Shown: positions 1-6,984, counted from the first letter of the stretch. The stretch: DNA of 9,185 nucleotides from Spirochaeta sp. (GCA_007117185.1 SKHA01000223.1:1-9185), one strand, 5' to 3'. Program-made: numbers and translations. Notes: a model not told the origin generated them from the sequence alone.

Positions 1-160
1 CCTGTTCACCCTGCTGATCCTGCTACGGCCGTTCATCATCCCGCTGTACCTCCTGGCTGAGCGCAAAGACGACCTGGCCTACGCCAATACGGTGCTCTCA
101 ACGTACACCCTCTTTTCTATCGTGGTATTCATCCTCTACGTGACGATGATGCAAGGGTGA
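1..160 (+). CDS. C-terminal end of a membrane protein (partial)
   Basis: An open frame enters from the left edge (first full codon at position 2) and stops with TGA at 158-160, giving 52 visible residues. It has two strongly hydrophobic stretches. The first is at about residues 1-19 (Leu/Ile/Phe-rich, with RPFIIP in the middle). The second is at about residues 34-48 (LFSIVVFILYV), and the two are separated by a charged loop AERKDD. This is the pattern of the last two transmembrane helices of an inner-membrane protein with a very short tail. I do not recognise the family. The histidine kinase begins 52 bp downstream on the same strand, so the two could be co-transcribed, but nothing here shows a functional link. 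Reality of the coding frame is likely; function is unknown. Confidence 0.6.
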   Translation, partial: LFTLLILLRPFIIPLYLLAERKDDLAYANTVLSTYTLFSIVVFILYVTMMQG

Positions 161-212
161 CGTTCCGAAGCAGGATTGACAGCAGGGCCACACCAGGTCG
201 AGACTTAAGGCA

Positions 213-2093
213 GTGTCCAGTTACAATCTGAAGGGAGATCATGTTTCTCACGCGGTGACAGGGCTCCAACTGGGGTACTGGCAGTATAGCCCCGCCCAGG
301 ACTTCCTTGAGCTGGACCGACGCACCCGGGAGCTCCTGGGTCACCAGGAGGACACCCCGGCCCCTCCCTTCGCGGTGTGGCGGGATACCGTTTTACCCCG
401 GGACACAACCGGGCGCCTGGTGGAGGACGGAGTCACCCAGGAGGTGGCAGTTCTCCTGCCGGATGGCCAGTTTCGCTACCTCATCAGCACCGCCACCACC
501 ATCACCTCCCCTGACGGCGCCGAACGGTGTATCGTCGGGGCGCTGCAGGACATAACCGCCCGGAAACTTGCCGAGGAAGAACTTGAGGAGACAACAGATC
601 GGGCCACCCGCCTGGCCGAAGATGCACAGAGCGCCAGCCGTGCCAAAAGTGAGTTTCTGGCAAATATGAGTCACGAGATCAGAACGCCCATCAACGGGGT
701 CATGGGGGTACTGCAGCTTCTGCAGGACACACAGCTGACGGGCAATCAGCAGGAACTGCTCCGGAGGGCCAACAGCAGCGCCGAGGCGCTGAAGACCCTG
801 ATCAATGATATTCTGGATCTCTCAAAGATCGAAGCGGAAAAGCTCGAACTGGAAGAGATCACCTTCACCTTTCTTGACGTTCTGAACCAGACCGAAGATA
901 TTCTGCGCCTCCCGGCGGCTGAGAAAGGGCTGCAGCTGACGGTGGAGATCGCCCCGGACCACCCGGCAACGCTGCTGGGCGACCCGGGCCGGCTGCGGCA
1001 GATCCTGCTGAACCTGGGAAACAACGCGATCAAGTTCACCCCTGGTGGTTCTGTCACGTTCCGGTGCCGCCGCCGGGACGACAGGACGGAGATCGAGGTA
1101 GCCGACACCGGGCCGGGGATCGCTGCGGCGTTTCAGAAGGAACTGTTCGCGCCGTTCATGCAGGGCGACGGCAGCGTCACCCGCCGGTTCGGCGGCACCG
1201 GTCTGGGGCTGACCATTTGCCGCCACCTGGCGACGATGATGGGAGGCTCCCTGACCTACCAGGACAACCCTGGTGGGGGCTCCCTCTTTCGTCTCACCCT
1301 GCCCCTCCGGGAAGCGGTGACAGCGGTAGAGGTGCCGTCGGCGCCGGCACACATCACACCAGGCGGTCCCGCTGCCGGCGGTCTCGCGATCCTGCTGGTG
1401 GAGGACAACGAGGTGAATCGTCTGATCGCCTCCCGGCTGCTGGAGAAACACGGACACCGCGTCACCGAAGCGCACAACGGGCTCGTGGCCCTGGAGCTTC
1501 TGCAGCAGCAGCACTTCGATGTGGTCCTGATGGACGTACAGATGCCGGAGATGGACGGTGTCACCGCTACGGGCATCATCCGGGACCCTTCGTCAGCGGT
1601 GCTGGACCACACCATTCCGGTGATCGCCCTGACCGCCCACGCCGTACATGGCGACCGGGAACGCTTTCTCGAGGCGGGAATGGACGAGTATATGAGCAAG
1701 CCCTTCACCTATCAGGAGCTGGCCCGAACAATTGCACAGGTTCTGACACCGGAACAGCGGGACTGGAATGTGAAGGAAATGCTGGAGCGGATGATGCAGG
1801 ATGGGGACCTGGCGCGGGAAATCCTGGACGCGTACCTTCGGGACCTCAGGACGTGGCGCCAGACCGTTCCGGAACACCTGACCGACGGAGAGATGCCCAG
1901 GATCGTAGCGCTGGCCCACCGCATCAAGGGAGCCTCCGGGAACATCGCTGCGGAGCGCCTCACCGAAGCCGCCCGCACCCTGGAAGGAGCCGCCCGCAAA
2001 GGCGACGCCGGGGCGGTCCAGGCGGCGCTCCCCGGAGTTCGTGATGCCATTGCAGCCCTGGAGCCGCTGATCACCCTATATCTGCGGGTTTGA
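213..2093 (+). CDS. Soluble PAS hybrid histidine kinase with receiver and HPt domains
   Basis: This 626-residue protein is a sensor kinase that should autophosphorylate and pass phosphate His-Asp-His within one chain. Order seen: a PAS/PAC sensor at about residues 18-120 (ending in DITARKLAEEELEE), then a coiled linker and HisKA with phospho-accepting His154 in NMSHEIRTPING. The HATPase follows, with N-box NLGNNAIKFT (267-276), G1 box DTGPGI (298-303), F-box FAPF and G2 box GGTGLGL (327-333). The receiver spans about 392-510, with acidic pair E397/D398, phospho-acceptor D441 in LMDVQMPEMDG, T474 and K496. A C-terminal HPt has His569 in AHRIKGASGN. All key residues are present. No transmembrane helix is seen, so it is probably cytoplasmic and senses an internal cue. 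The start is GTG at 213, with only a weak AAGG two bases upstream. The frame is closed by a stop at 177-179 and has no other upstream start. A later GTG at 255 is possible. No partner output regulator is visible, and ligand and target are unknown. Confidence 0.95.
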   Translation: MSSYNLKGDHVSHAVTGLQLGYWQYSPAQDFLELDRRTRELLGHQEDTPAPPFAVWRDTVLPRDTTGRLVEDGVTQEVAVLLPDGQFRYLISTATTITSPDGAERCIVGALQDITARKLAEEELEETTDRATRLAEDAQSASRAKSEFLANMSHEIRTPINGVMGVLQLLQDTQLTGNQQELLRRANSSAEALKTLINDILDLSKIEAEKLELEEITFTFLDVLNQTEDILRLPAAEKGLQLTVEIAPDHPATLLGDPGRLRQILLNLGNNAIKFTPGGSVTFRCRRRDDRTEIEVADTGPGIAAAFQKELFAPFMQGDGSVTRRFGGTGLGLTICRHLATMMGGSLTYQDNPGGGSLFRLTLPLREAVTAVEVPSAPAHITPGGPAAGGLAILLVEDNEVNRLIASRLLEKHGHRVTEAHNGLVALELLQQQHFDVVLMDVQMPEMDGVTATGIIRDPSSAVLDHTIPVIALTAHAVHGDRERFLEAGMDEYMSKPFTYQELARTIAQVLTPEQRDWNVKEMLERMMQDGDLAREILDAYLRDLRTWRQTVPEHLTDGEMPRIVALAHRIKGASGNIAAERLTEAARTLEGAARKGDAGAVQAALPGVRDAIAALEPLITLYLRV

Positions 2094-2528
2094 GCGACGG
2101 AGGACCGCCTGGAGGATCACCTCTACCGTCTTGTCCCACAGCCCCAGCTCATCGATCCGCTTCAATGGCACGAACTCAGCGTGCTGCGCGTCATCCCCGG
2201 CGATCGCCTCACCGCGGTACCACTCCGCCTGGAAGTCCAACAGGGTGTAGTGGAAACGCACCCTGCCCTCCTCATCGGGGATGATCGCGTCCACGACTTC
2301 CAGAAACCGCAGGTCGGTTATCTCCACGCCGGTCTCCTCGAAGACTTCCCTGGCTGCCGTCTGCCGAACCGTCTCACCGATGTTCTGGGAGCCTCCCGGG
2401 AGGCTCCACTCGCCAACACGGGGCGGGGTACCCCGACGGATCAGCAGCACCGAATCCCCCTGGAACACAACCACCCCCACCCCGACATACGGACGCCGGG
2501 GGTATTCTCGCGACTCTTCCTCCACCAT
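2076..2528 (-). CDS. Nudix (MutT-type) hydrolase
   Basis: This 150-residue protein is of typical single-domain Nudix length. The family hydrolyses nucleoside diphosphates linked to another moiety, using divalent metal held by the Nudix box. That box is intact and fits GX5EX7REUXEEXGU exactly: G46, E52, then REVFEETGV at 60-68. It is preceded by the usual strand and WSLPGG turn (41-46). The substrate cannot be read from sequence; relatives range from ADP-ribose and NADH to oxidised nucleotides. A strong ribosome site AGGGAGG (plus-strand 2531-2537) lies only 2 bases before the ATG but 5 bases before the next codon, GTG (2523-2525). The true start may therefore be that GTG. The stop (TAG) lies inside the last codons of the convergent histidine kinase gene, an 18-bp tail-to-tail overlap. 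It is divergent from the beta-glucosidase gene and probably a stand-alone transcript. Confidence 0.9.
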   Translation of the reverse strand: MVEEESREYPRRPYVGVGVVVFQGDSVLLIRRGTPPRVGEWSLPGGSQNIGETVRQTAAREVFEETGVEITDLRFLEVVDAIIPDEEGRVRFHYTLLDFQAEWYRGEAIAGDDAQHAEFVPLKRIDELGLWDKTVEVILQAVLRRSNPQI

Positions 2529-2549
2529 ATCCTCCCTGAAACACAGCGT

Positions 2550-2578
2550 ATGATATACTCTCGGCGCGATGGCGGTAA
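2550..2578 (-). promoter_or_regulatory. Candidate promoter for the Nudix gene
   Basis: Reading the minus strand, TTACCG (plus 2573-2578) is followed after 17 bases by TATCAT (plus 2550-2555). The start site would fall near 2543, leaving a leader of about 15 nt that carries the AGGGAGG ribosome site. The -35 matches only 3 of 6 consensus bases, so this rests on spacing and on the good -10. Its -35 lies inside the first copy of the 14-bp tandem repeat, and its -10 overlaps the divergent GH3 promoter. A protein bound at the repeat could therefore affect both genes. Confidence 0.3.
2551..2559 (+). promoter_or_regulatory. Candidate extended -10 promoter for the GH3-ROK operon
   Basis: TGATATACT reads as an extended -10 element (TGn followed by TATACT, 5 of 6 consensus bases). 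No good -35 is seen 16-18 bases upstream, which is tolerated in extended -10 promoters. Transcription would start near 2565-2566, just before the tandem repeat, so both repeat copies would lie in the mRNA leader. The short inverted repeat GTAT-gat-ATAC (2548-2558) overlaps the element and might serve as an operator, but it is too short to claim. Confidence 0.35.
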
Positions 2579-2596
2579 CAGTATGGCGGTAACAGC
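2569..2596 (+). repeat. Two-copy 14-bp tandem repeat before the GH3 start
   Basis: The unit ATGGCGGTAACAGT (2569-2582) is followed directly by ATGGCGGTAACAGC (2583-2596), identical in 13 of 14 bases, and the GH3 reading frame's first ATG comes right after. Each copy begins with ATG and opens a minute frame. The first reads MAVTVWR and stops. The second reads MAVTA and ends in TGA at 2598-2600, overlapping the ATG at 2597. The repeat could be a regulator-binding site, a leader translated for control, or a simple slippage duplication. Sequence alone does not decide. Confidence 0.85.
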
Positions 2597-5050
2597 ATGA
2601 ACGAAAGGAAAGACGGAAAAATGACTGAGCTTCTGGGGCAAATGACTCTGCCGGAGAAAGCGTCTCTCCTTGCCGGGGCGGACATGTGGCACACCGTTGC
2701 GATAGAGCGGTTGGATATCCCCGCCATTCAAGTCACCGACGGTCCCAACGGGGTCCGCGGCGCCGACGACAATCTGGGCAGCACCTCGGTCTGTTTTCCC
2801 GTGGGCACCGCTATGGGCGCCACCTGGAATCCCGAGTTGATCGAGGCGGTGGGCGCGGCGCTGGCCGCGGAGGCCCGGGAAAAGGGGGCCCACGTTCTTT
2901 TGGCTCCCACCGTCAATATTCACCGTAACGCTATTGCCGGGCGCAACTTCGAGTGCTTCGCCGAAGACCCCTACCTCAGCGGCATCATCGCCGCAGCGTA
3001 TATCCGGGGGCTGCAGAACGGCGGCGTCGCCGGGTGCATCAAGCATTTCGTGGCCAACGAGCAGGAGTTTGAGCGGTTCAGCATGAGCTCCGAGGTGGCC
3101 CAGCGGCCGCTCCAGGAGATCTATCTGGAGCCCTTTCGGATCGCAGTGCAGGAGGCCCGTCCCTGGACGGTGATGTCCTCGTACAACCGGATCAACGGCG
3201 TCCACGCCAGCGAAAACGATACGCTGTTGCGGGGTATTCTCAAGGAACGCTGGGGCTACGACGGGGTGGTGATGTCCGACTGGTACGGAACGTACAGCCA
3301 CAACGTGCCCGGGGGCGCGCTGGACCTGGAGATGCCCGGTCCGGCGCGCTGGATGGACAGCGGGAGGATCCTCGCCGCAGTCAGCGACGGCACCCTCAGC
3401 GAGAAAGTGATCGACGATAAGGTTCTTCGCCTTCTGCGTCTGATCGACCGGGTCACCGCCAGGGGGGGCGCCGCCGGGAACCCCGGGGTTGCATCGCCCC
3501 CGGGGCTCCCTCCAGCGCAGCCCCGCCAGGTGGCCGCCGAGGCGATAGTGCTGCTGAAAAACGAACCGGCGATCCTGCCCATCGCCGCTGACACCGTCAG
3601 GACGATCGCCGTTATCGGCGAGAACGCCCGGTGGGCCCAGATCATGGGAGGCGGCAGCGCCCAGGTGAACCCCCACCGGGTGGTCTCCCCGCTGGAGGGG
3701 ATCCGCCGCCGCGCCGGAGAGGAAACCACCGTCCATTACCAGATCGGCACGCCGATACACCGGGTGCCGCCGCTGGTCGAGCCGGACTGGCTGACCACCC
3801 CCGAGGGGCAGCCTGGCCTCACCCTGGATTATTTTCACAACCTGGATCTTTCCGGCGACCCCGGCCACAGCGCGGTGGTCACCAGGAGCGAGCTCTCCTG
3901 GTTCGGGACGGTGAACCCCTTCGTGGACCCGGGCCATTTCTCGCTGTGCCTGTCGGGAACTCTGACCGTCCCGCAGGACGGAACGTACCTGCTCCACTTG
4001 TGGTCGGTGGGGCAGGCCCGGCTAATCGTCGACGGCGCGGTGATCATCGATCACTGGGGGGGCGAGGCGGAGCAGACAACAGCGATCGACCTGCCCCTGA
4101 GAGCGGGCAGACCCGCGTCGGTCCGGATCGAGTACGTGACCGACCCGGAAAGCCGCTGGCGGACCCTGCGGCTGGGGTGTATGCCCCCCCTGCCGGATGA
4201 TCCCGTTCAGGCCGCCGTGGACCTGGCAGCGCAGGCAGACGTGACGGTCATCGTGGCAGGGCTCACGAAGGAGTGGGAGGGCGAGGGAGCTGACCGTCGG
4301 GACATGCGCCTGGTAGGACGCCAGGACGAGCTGATCGCCCGGATCGCCGCGGTTACGACCAACACCGTGGTGGTTCTCAACGCTGGATCGCCCCTGGAGA
4401 TGCCCTGGGTGGATCAGGTGGCCGCCATCGTTCAGAGCTGGTACGGAGGTCAGGATGCCGGTGACGCCCTGGCGGACGTGCTCTTCGGTGACGTGACCCC
4501 CTCGGGGAAGCTGCCCACCACCTTTCCGGTGCGGCTGGAAGATACCCCCGGTTACATCAACTACCCCGGTGAGAACGGGAAGGTGCACTACGGGGAAGGG
4601 CTCTTTGTGGGCTACCGTTACTACGACACGCGCAACCTTGCCCCGCTGTTTCCCTTCGGCCACGGTCTTTCCTACACCCGGTTCACCTACCGTAACCTGC
4701 AGTTGAACGCCAGGGAGTTTGCGCCAGGTGATGAGATTCGTCTCACCCTGGAGGTCACCAACAGCGGTGACCGGCCGGGACAGGAGGTGGTGCAGCTGTA
4801 TCTGCGCGACGAAGAGAGCAGACTGGTGCGGCCACCACAGGAGCTCAAGGCGTTTTCCAAGGTCGCCCTTGAGCCGGGAGAGACAAAGACAGTCACCCTC
4901 TCGCTGAACCAACAGTCCCTGGCGTACTGGGACCCCGGGGCAGACGACTGGGTTGCCGAAGAGGGCGCGTTCACAGTCCTGGTGGGCAGTTCTTCCCGGG
5001 ATATCCGTCTCACCACGCAGTTCCTCTGGACCAGGGGAAGCGACAGGTAG
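2597..5050 (+). CDS. GH3 beta-glucosidase-type glycoside hydrolase with PA14 domain
   Basis: This 817-residue enzyme is a retaining exo-acting glycoside hydrolase, most likely releasing glucose from beta-glucosides. The GH3 N-domain (about 15-285) has substrate-binding TDGP (47-50), GRNFE (115-119) and KH (149-150), and nucleophile D228 in VMSDWYG. A Gly/Pro linker (288-310) leads to the C-domain (about 312-645), with likely acid/base E563 in EGEGADR. Within the C-domain a PA14 module (about 405-530) is inserted, as in the KmBglI-type subgroup, where it shapes the sugar pocket. A fibronectin-III-like domain closes the protein (about 710-805). No signal peptide is seen, so it is probably cytoplasmic and acts on imported oligosaccharides. 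The ATG at 2597 has no clear ribosome site. The ATG at 2621 (MTELLGQMTLPEKASLL) sits after AAAGGAA and fits the family start better, giving 809 residues. The exact substrate is not determined. Confidence 0.94.
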   Translation: MNERKDGKMTELLGQMTLPEKASLLAGADMWHTVAIERLDIPAIQVTDGPNGVRGADDNLGSTSVCFPVGTAMGATWNPELIEAVGAALAAEAREKGAHVLLAPTVNIHRNAIAGRNFECFAEDPYLSGIIAAAYIRGLQNGGVAGCIKHFVANEQEFERFSMSSEVAQRPLQEIYLEPFRIAVQEARPWTVMSSYNRINGVHASENDTLLRGILKERWGYDGVVMSDWYGTYSHNVPGGALDLEMPGPARWMDSGRILAAVSDGTLSEKVIDDKVLRLLRLIDRVTARGGAAGNPGVASPPGLPPAQPRQVAAEAIVLLKNEPAILPIAADTVRTIAVIGENARWAQIMGGGSAQVNPHRVVSPLEGIRRRAGEETTVHYQIGTPIHRVPPLVEPDWLTTPEGQPGLTLDYFHNLDLSGDPGHSAVVTRSELSWFGTVNPFVDPGHFSLCLSGTLTVPQDGTYLLHLWSVGQARLIVDGAVIIDHWGGEAEQTTAIDLPLRAGRPASVRIEYVTDPESRWRTLRLGCMPPLPDDPVQAAVDLAAQADVTVIVAGLTKEWEGEGADRRDMRLVGRQDELIARIAAVTTNTVVVLNAGSPLEMPWVDQVAAIVQSWYGGQDAGDALADVLFGDVTPSGKLPTTFPVRLEDTPGYINYPGENGKVHYGEGLFVGYRYYDTRNLAPLFPFGHGLSYTRFTYRNLQLNAREFAPGDEIRLTLEVTNSGDRPGQEVVQLYLRDEESRLVRPPQELKAFSKVALEPGETKTVTLSLNQQSLAYWDPGADDWVAEEGAFTVLVGSSSRDIRLTTQFLWTRGSDR

Positions 5051-5058
5051 AAACGGCG

Positions 5059-6243
5059 ATGAACAAGGAACTGAACGTCGGAATCAACACCGCACGGATA
5101 CTCCGAACGCTGTGGGTTCGCAAGTCCATGAGCCAGATCGAGCTGGCCCGACATCTGGGAATTACCAAGTCGACTGTCTCCAAACTGGTCAATGAACTGT
5201 CCACGACGGGGATTATCTCCATCGTCTCCAAGGGTGACGCGGGACCTCTGGGCGGGCGAAAGCCGGTCTTCCTCTCGCTGAATCCAGACTACGGTGCAGT
5301 CCTGGGGGTTGAGATCCAGACCGATTTCTACGTTGCCGTTGTGATCAACCTGCACGGCAAGATTCTGTACACGGTGAAGCGGGAGTTCAACCTGGAGTCC
5401 CAGACAATTGCGCAGGCGTTCTGCGGGATATACGAAAGCCTGCTCCCCGGTTTTCGTGAAATGGGGGTGCGGATCATCGGCGCGGCGATCGGGTGCAGCG
5501 GGATCATCAACCCCCACAGCGGGATCGTCTACCAGTCGAACCCTCTGAACCTGAGTGAGCCGGAACACATCTACGCAGAGCTGGACAGCTCCCTGGACAT
5601 ACCGGTTCTCATCGAGAACGACGCCAACTGCGGCGCCTGGGGGGAGATCGCCTTCGGCCGGCTCCACGAGGGAACCCGCGATTTCATCTATATCCTCGGG
5701 GAGACCCGCAATAACAAGGCGATCGACGCGGAGTACCGGGGAATCGCCATCGGAACGGCCATCGTCTTCGACCACAAGGTCCGGTACGGACGGGACTTCT
5801 CCGCCGGTGAGTTCCAGAGCGTCTTTCGCAGCGGTGAATATCTTAACCAGTTCAACATCACCGACGAAGAGGCGGGCATCTACGAGGACGACGAGACGCT
5901 CTTTCGCACCGTTGCCCGGGAGCTCTCAAAGAACGTCGCCTTCGTCGTCAACATCCTCAACCTGACCGACGTCATCCTGGGGGGACGTATCGAGTACCAC
6001 CCCGAAATCATCGCGGTGATGCAGGAGGAGATCTACCGCAACTGGTCCTACGACTCTCCGACACAGGTACACGTCCGTTTCAGCGATCTGCAGGAACAGA
6101 CGGTAGCTTACGGAGCGGCGGGGATGTTTCTGGAGCAGCTGTTCTCATTGCCGGACGTCTCGGCGTCCAAGAAACAACGCGGGGGGAACGTCCTGAGGGA
6201 GCGGGCAGCCCGGGCAACCGAGTTCACCATGGAAGCGATCTGA
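5059..6243 (+). CDS. ROK-family transcriptional regulator, degenerate kinase domain
   Basis: This 394-residue protein has the layout of NagC/XylR-type ROK repressors. A winged helix-turn-helix lies at about residues 10-55 (SQIELARHLGITKSTVSKLV), followed by a ROK sugar-kinase-like domain (about 80-360). The END triad (186-188) of the sugar site remains, and E251 sits where ROK proteins have ExGH. However, the His of that motif is Ser254, and the CxCGxxGC zinc cluster that normally follows is absent. The first phosphate loop, usually DxGxT, reads EIQT (85-88), so catalysis is improbable. About 14 extra residues (GETRNNKAIDAEYR, 214-227) interrupt the second glycine-rich strand. The start ATG is 8 bp after the GH3 stop, so the two genes are surely one operon, and the protein most plausibly controls that operon in response to a sugar. 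This role is inference. No terminator hairpin with a T-tract was found after the stop. Confidence 0.92.
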   Translation: MNKELNVGINTARILRTLWVRKSMSQIELARHLGITKSTVSKLVNELSTTGIISIVSKGDAGPLGGRKPVFLSLNPDYGAVLGVEIQTDFYVAVVINLHGKILYTVKREFNLESQTIAQAFCGIYESLLPGFREMGVRIIGAAIGCSGIINPHSGIVYQSNPLNLSEPEHIYAELDSSLDIPVLIENDANCGAWGEIAFGRLHEGTRDFIYILGETRNNKAIDAEYRGIAIGTAIVFDHKVRYGRDFSAGEFQSVFRSGEYLNQFNITDEEAGIYEDDETLFRTVARELSKNVAFVVNILNLTDVILGGRIEYHPEIIAVMQEEIYRNWSYDSPTQVHVRFSDLQEQTVAYGAAGMFLEQLFSLPDVSASKKQRGGNVLRERAARATEFTMEAI

Positions 6244-6380
6244 TCAGCGCAAAGGCTGTTTTAAGCGGGATACACGCGCACTCACTGAAGGCACGCCGGG
6301 AGTTGTTGCCGCACATCGTCAGCGATCAACCTGGCGAGCCGGTGATCATCGCGGGTCCCGTGTGCGTTCCTTTGGGCTGA

Positions 6381-6409
6381 TTGACCCGTCGGTTCCAAGG
6401 TTGTAATCT
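6381..6409 (+). promoter_or_regulatory. Promoter of the toxin-antitoxin operon
   Basis: TTGACC (6381-6386, 5 of 6 consensus) and TAATCT (6404-6409, the key T, A and final T present) are separated by exactly 17 bases. The expected start site, about 7 bases beyond the -10, falls at or next to 6416, which is the A of the antitoxin ATG. No ribosome-binding sequence lies between, so the transcript may be leaderless. The preceding stretch from 6244 contains no gene I can support. It has a bulged inverted repeat (6324-6331 with 6341-6347) of unknown meaning. Confidence 0.55.
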
Positions 6410-6415
6410 TCGTTT

Positions 6416-6646
6416 ATGAGCATGACGGCAGCGAATATTGTTACAGAGGCGCTGTCTCTTTCCCCGCAAGCACGTGCGTTCGTGGCTGAGCGCCTCCTGG
6501 AAAGCCTTGACGTCGCTCCCGGCGGTGATCTTTCTCCGGCGTGGCGTGACGAGATTCGCAAGCGGTGCCAGGAAATGGACGGAGGGGCAGTCGAGCTTCG
6601 TGAGGCGGCCGACGTCTTTGCCGAGGCTTACACGGCACTTTCATGA
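6416..6646 (+). CDS. Addiction-module antitoxin (Unstab_antitox-type)
   Basis: This 76-residue protein resembles the small 'putative addiction module component' antitoxins that pair with ParE/RelE-like toxins. The N-terminal half has the typical helical pattern ALSLSPQARAFVAERLLESL (about residues 12-31). The next part, LSPAWRDEIRKRCQEMDGG (about 39-57), matches the family's 'ewxaEixrRxxxxdsG' region. In such pairs the antitoxin wraps the toxin, blocks it and usually represses the operon together with it. No DNA-binding fold is evident in so short a protein. The start is ATG at 6416; a second in-frame ATG lies at 6422 (MSM), and neither has a ribosome-binding sequence. Its TGA overlaps the toxin ATG (ATGA, 6643-6646), implying translational coupling. 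The family call is from the pattern, not a database match. Confidence 0.85.
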   Translation: MSMTAANIVTEALSLSPQARAFVAERLLESLDVAPGGDLSPAWRDEIRKRCQEMDGGAVELREAADVFAEAYTALS

Positions 6647-6984
6647 AGCCCGTTCGCTTCCATCCCGAGGCTGAATCGGAGATGGTCGACGCGGCGTTGT
6701 GGTACGAGTCGCAACAAGAGGGGCTTGGAAAGCGCTTTCTAACCTCCGTGCAGGACGCCCTCAACAGGATAGAACTTAATCCTGAGTTGTATCCGATTGT
6801 CGAAGGTGATGTTCGCCGGTGTCTTACCAGGATCTTTCCGTATGGCGTTCTCTTCCGCATCGAACTTGATTTCGTCGCGGTCATGGCTGTGATGCATCTC
6901 CACCGGGATCCGGACTACTGGAAGACCCGAAGGTCTGAACAGCCGACTTCTACGGACGACGAGGATACTACCACGGAGCCGTAG
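6643..6984 (+). CDS. RelE/ParE-family toxin
   Basis: This 113-residue protein has the standard size and layout of the ParE/RelE superfamily. The N-terminal hairpin of helices carries FHPEAESEMVDAALWYE (6-22) and GLGKRFL (27-33). Then come NPELYPIV (46-53), RR (58-59), the strand FPYGVLFRI (65-73) and the C-terminal signature H-L-HRDP-x-YW (85-93) followed by R96. Members either inhibit gyrase (ParE) or cleave ribosome-bound mRNA (RelE). The plasmid-stabilisation look and the RRxxxxxFPY motif favour the ParE side, but the target cannot be fixed from sequence. An acidic Thr/Asp/Glu-rich tail (about 99-113) is unusual and may be dispensable. There is no separate ribosome site: translation probably depends on the antitoxin gene it overlaps by 4 bases. 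Confidence 0.9.
   Translation: MKPVRFHPEAESEMVDAALWYESQQEGLGKRFLTSVQDALNRIELNPELYPIVEGDVRRCLTRIFPYGVLFRIELDFVAVMAVMHLHRDPDYWKTRRSEQPTSTDDEDTTTEP

Noticed and set aside
176..181. Perfect TTGACA before the histidine kinase
   Set aside because: No acceptable -10 hexamer lies 16-18 bases downstream, so I do not call a promoter.
1064..2044. Plus-strand frame of 326 codons inside the histidine kinase
   Set aside because: An Arg/Gly/Pro-rich out-of-phase shadow of the HATPase-receiver-HPt region.
3462..3540. GC-rich CCCCGGGG repeats as a regulatory element
   Set aside because: They lie in the coding sequence for a Gly/Pro-rich interdomain linker, which explains them.
2441..3997. Long minus-strand frame (518 codons) opposite the Nudix start and GH3 gene
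   Set aside because: It is Pro/Gly/Arg/His-rich, lacks domain motifs and is antisense to clear GH3 motifs. This is typical shadow coding in GC-rich DNA.
4022..5775. Two further long minus-strand frames opposite GH3 and ROK
   Set aside because: They overlap each other and cross two real genes. Composition is unlike protein and no motif is recognisable.
6324..6347. Bulged inverted repeat GATCA(A)CC / GGTGATC as ROK terminator
   Set aside because: The stem is short, no T-tract follows, and it lies 80 bases beyond the stop.
6243..6380. Open frame after the ROK gene ending EPVIIAGPVCVPLG
   Set aside because: It has no start codon or ribosome site and no recognisable family. It could be residue of a lost gene, but support is too thin.
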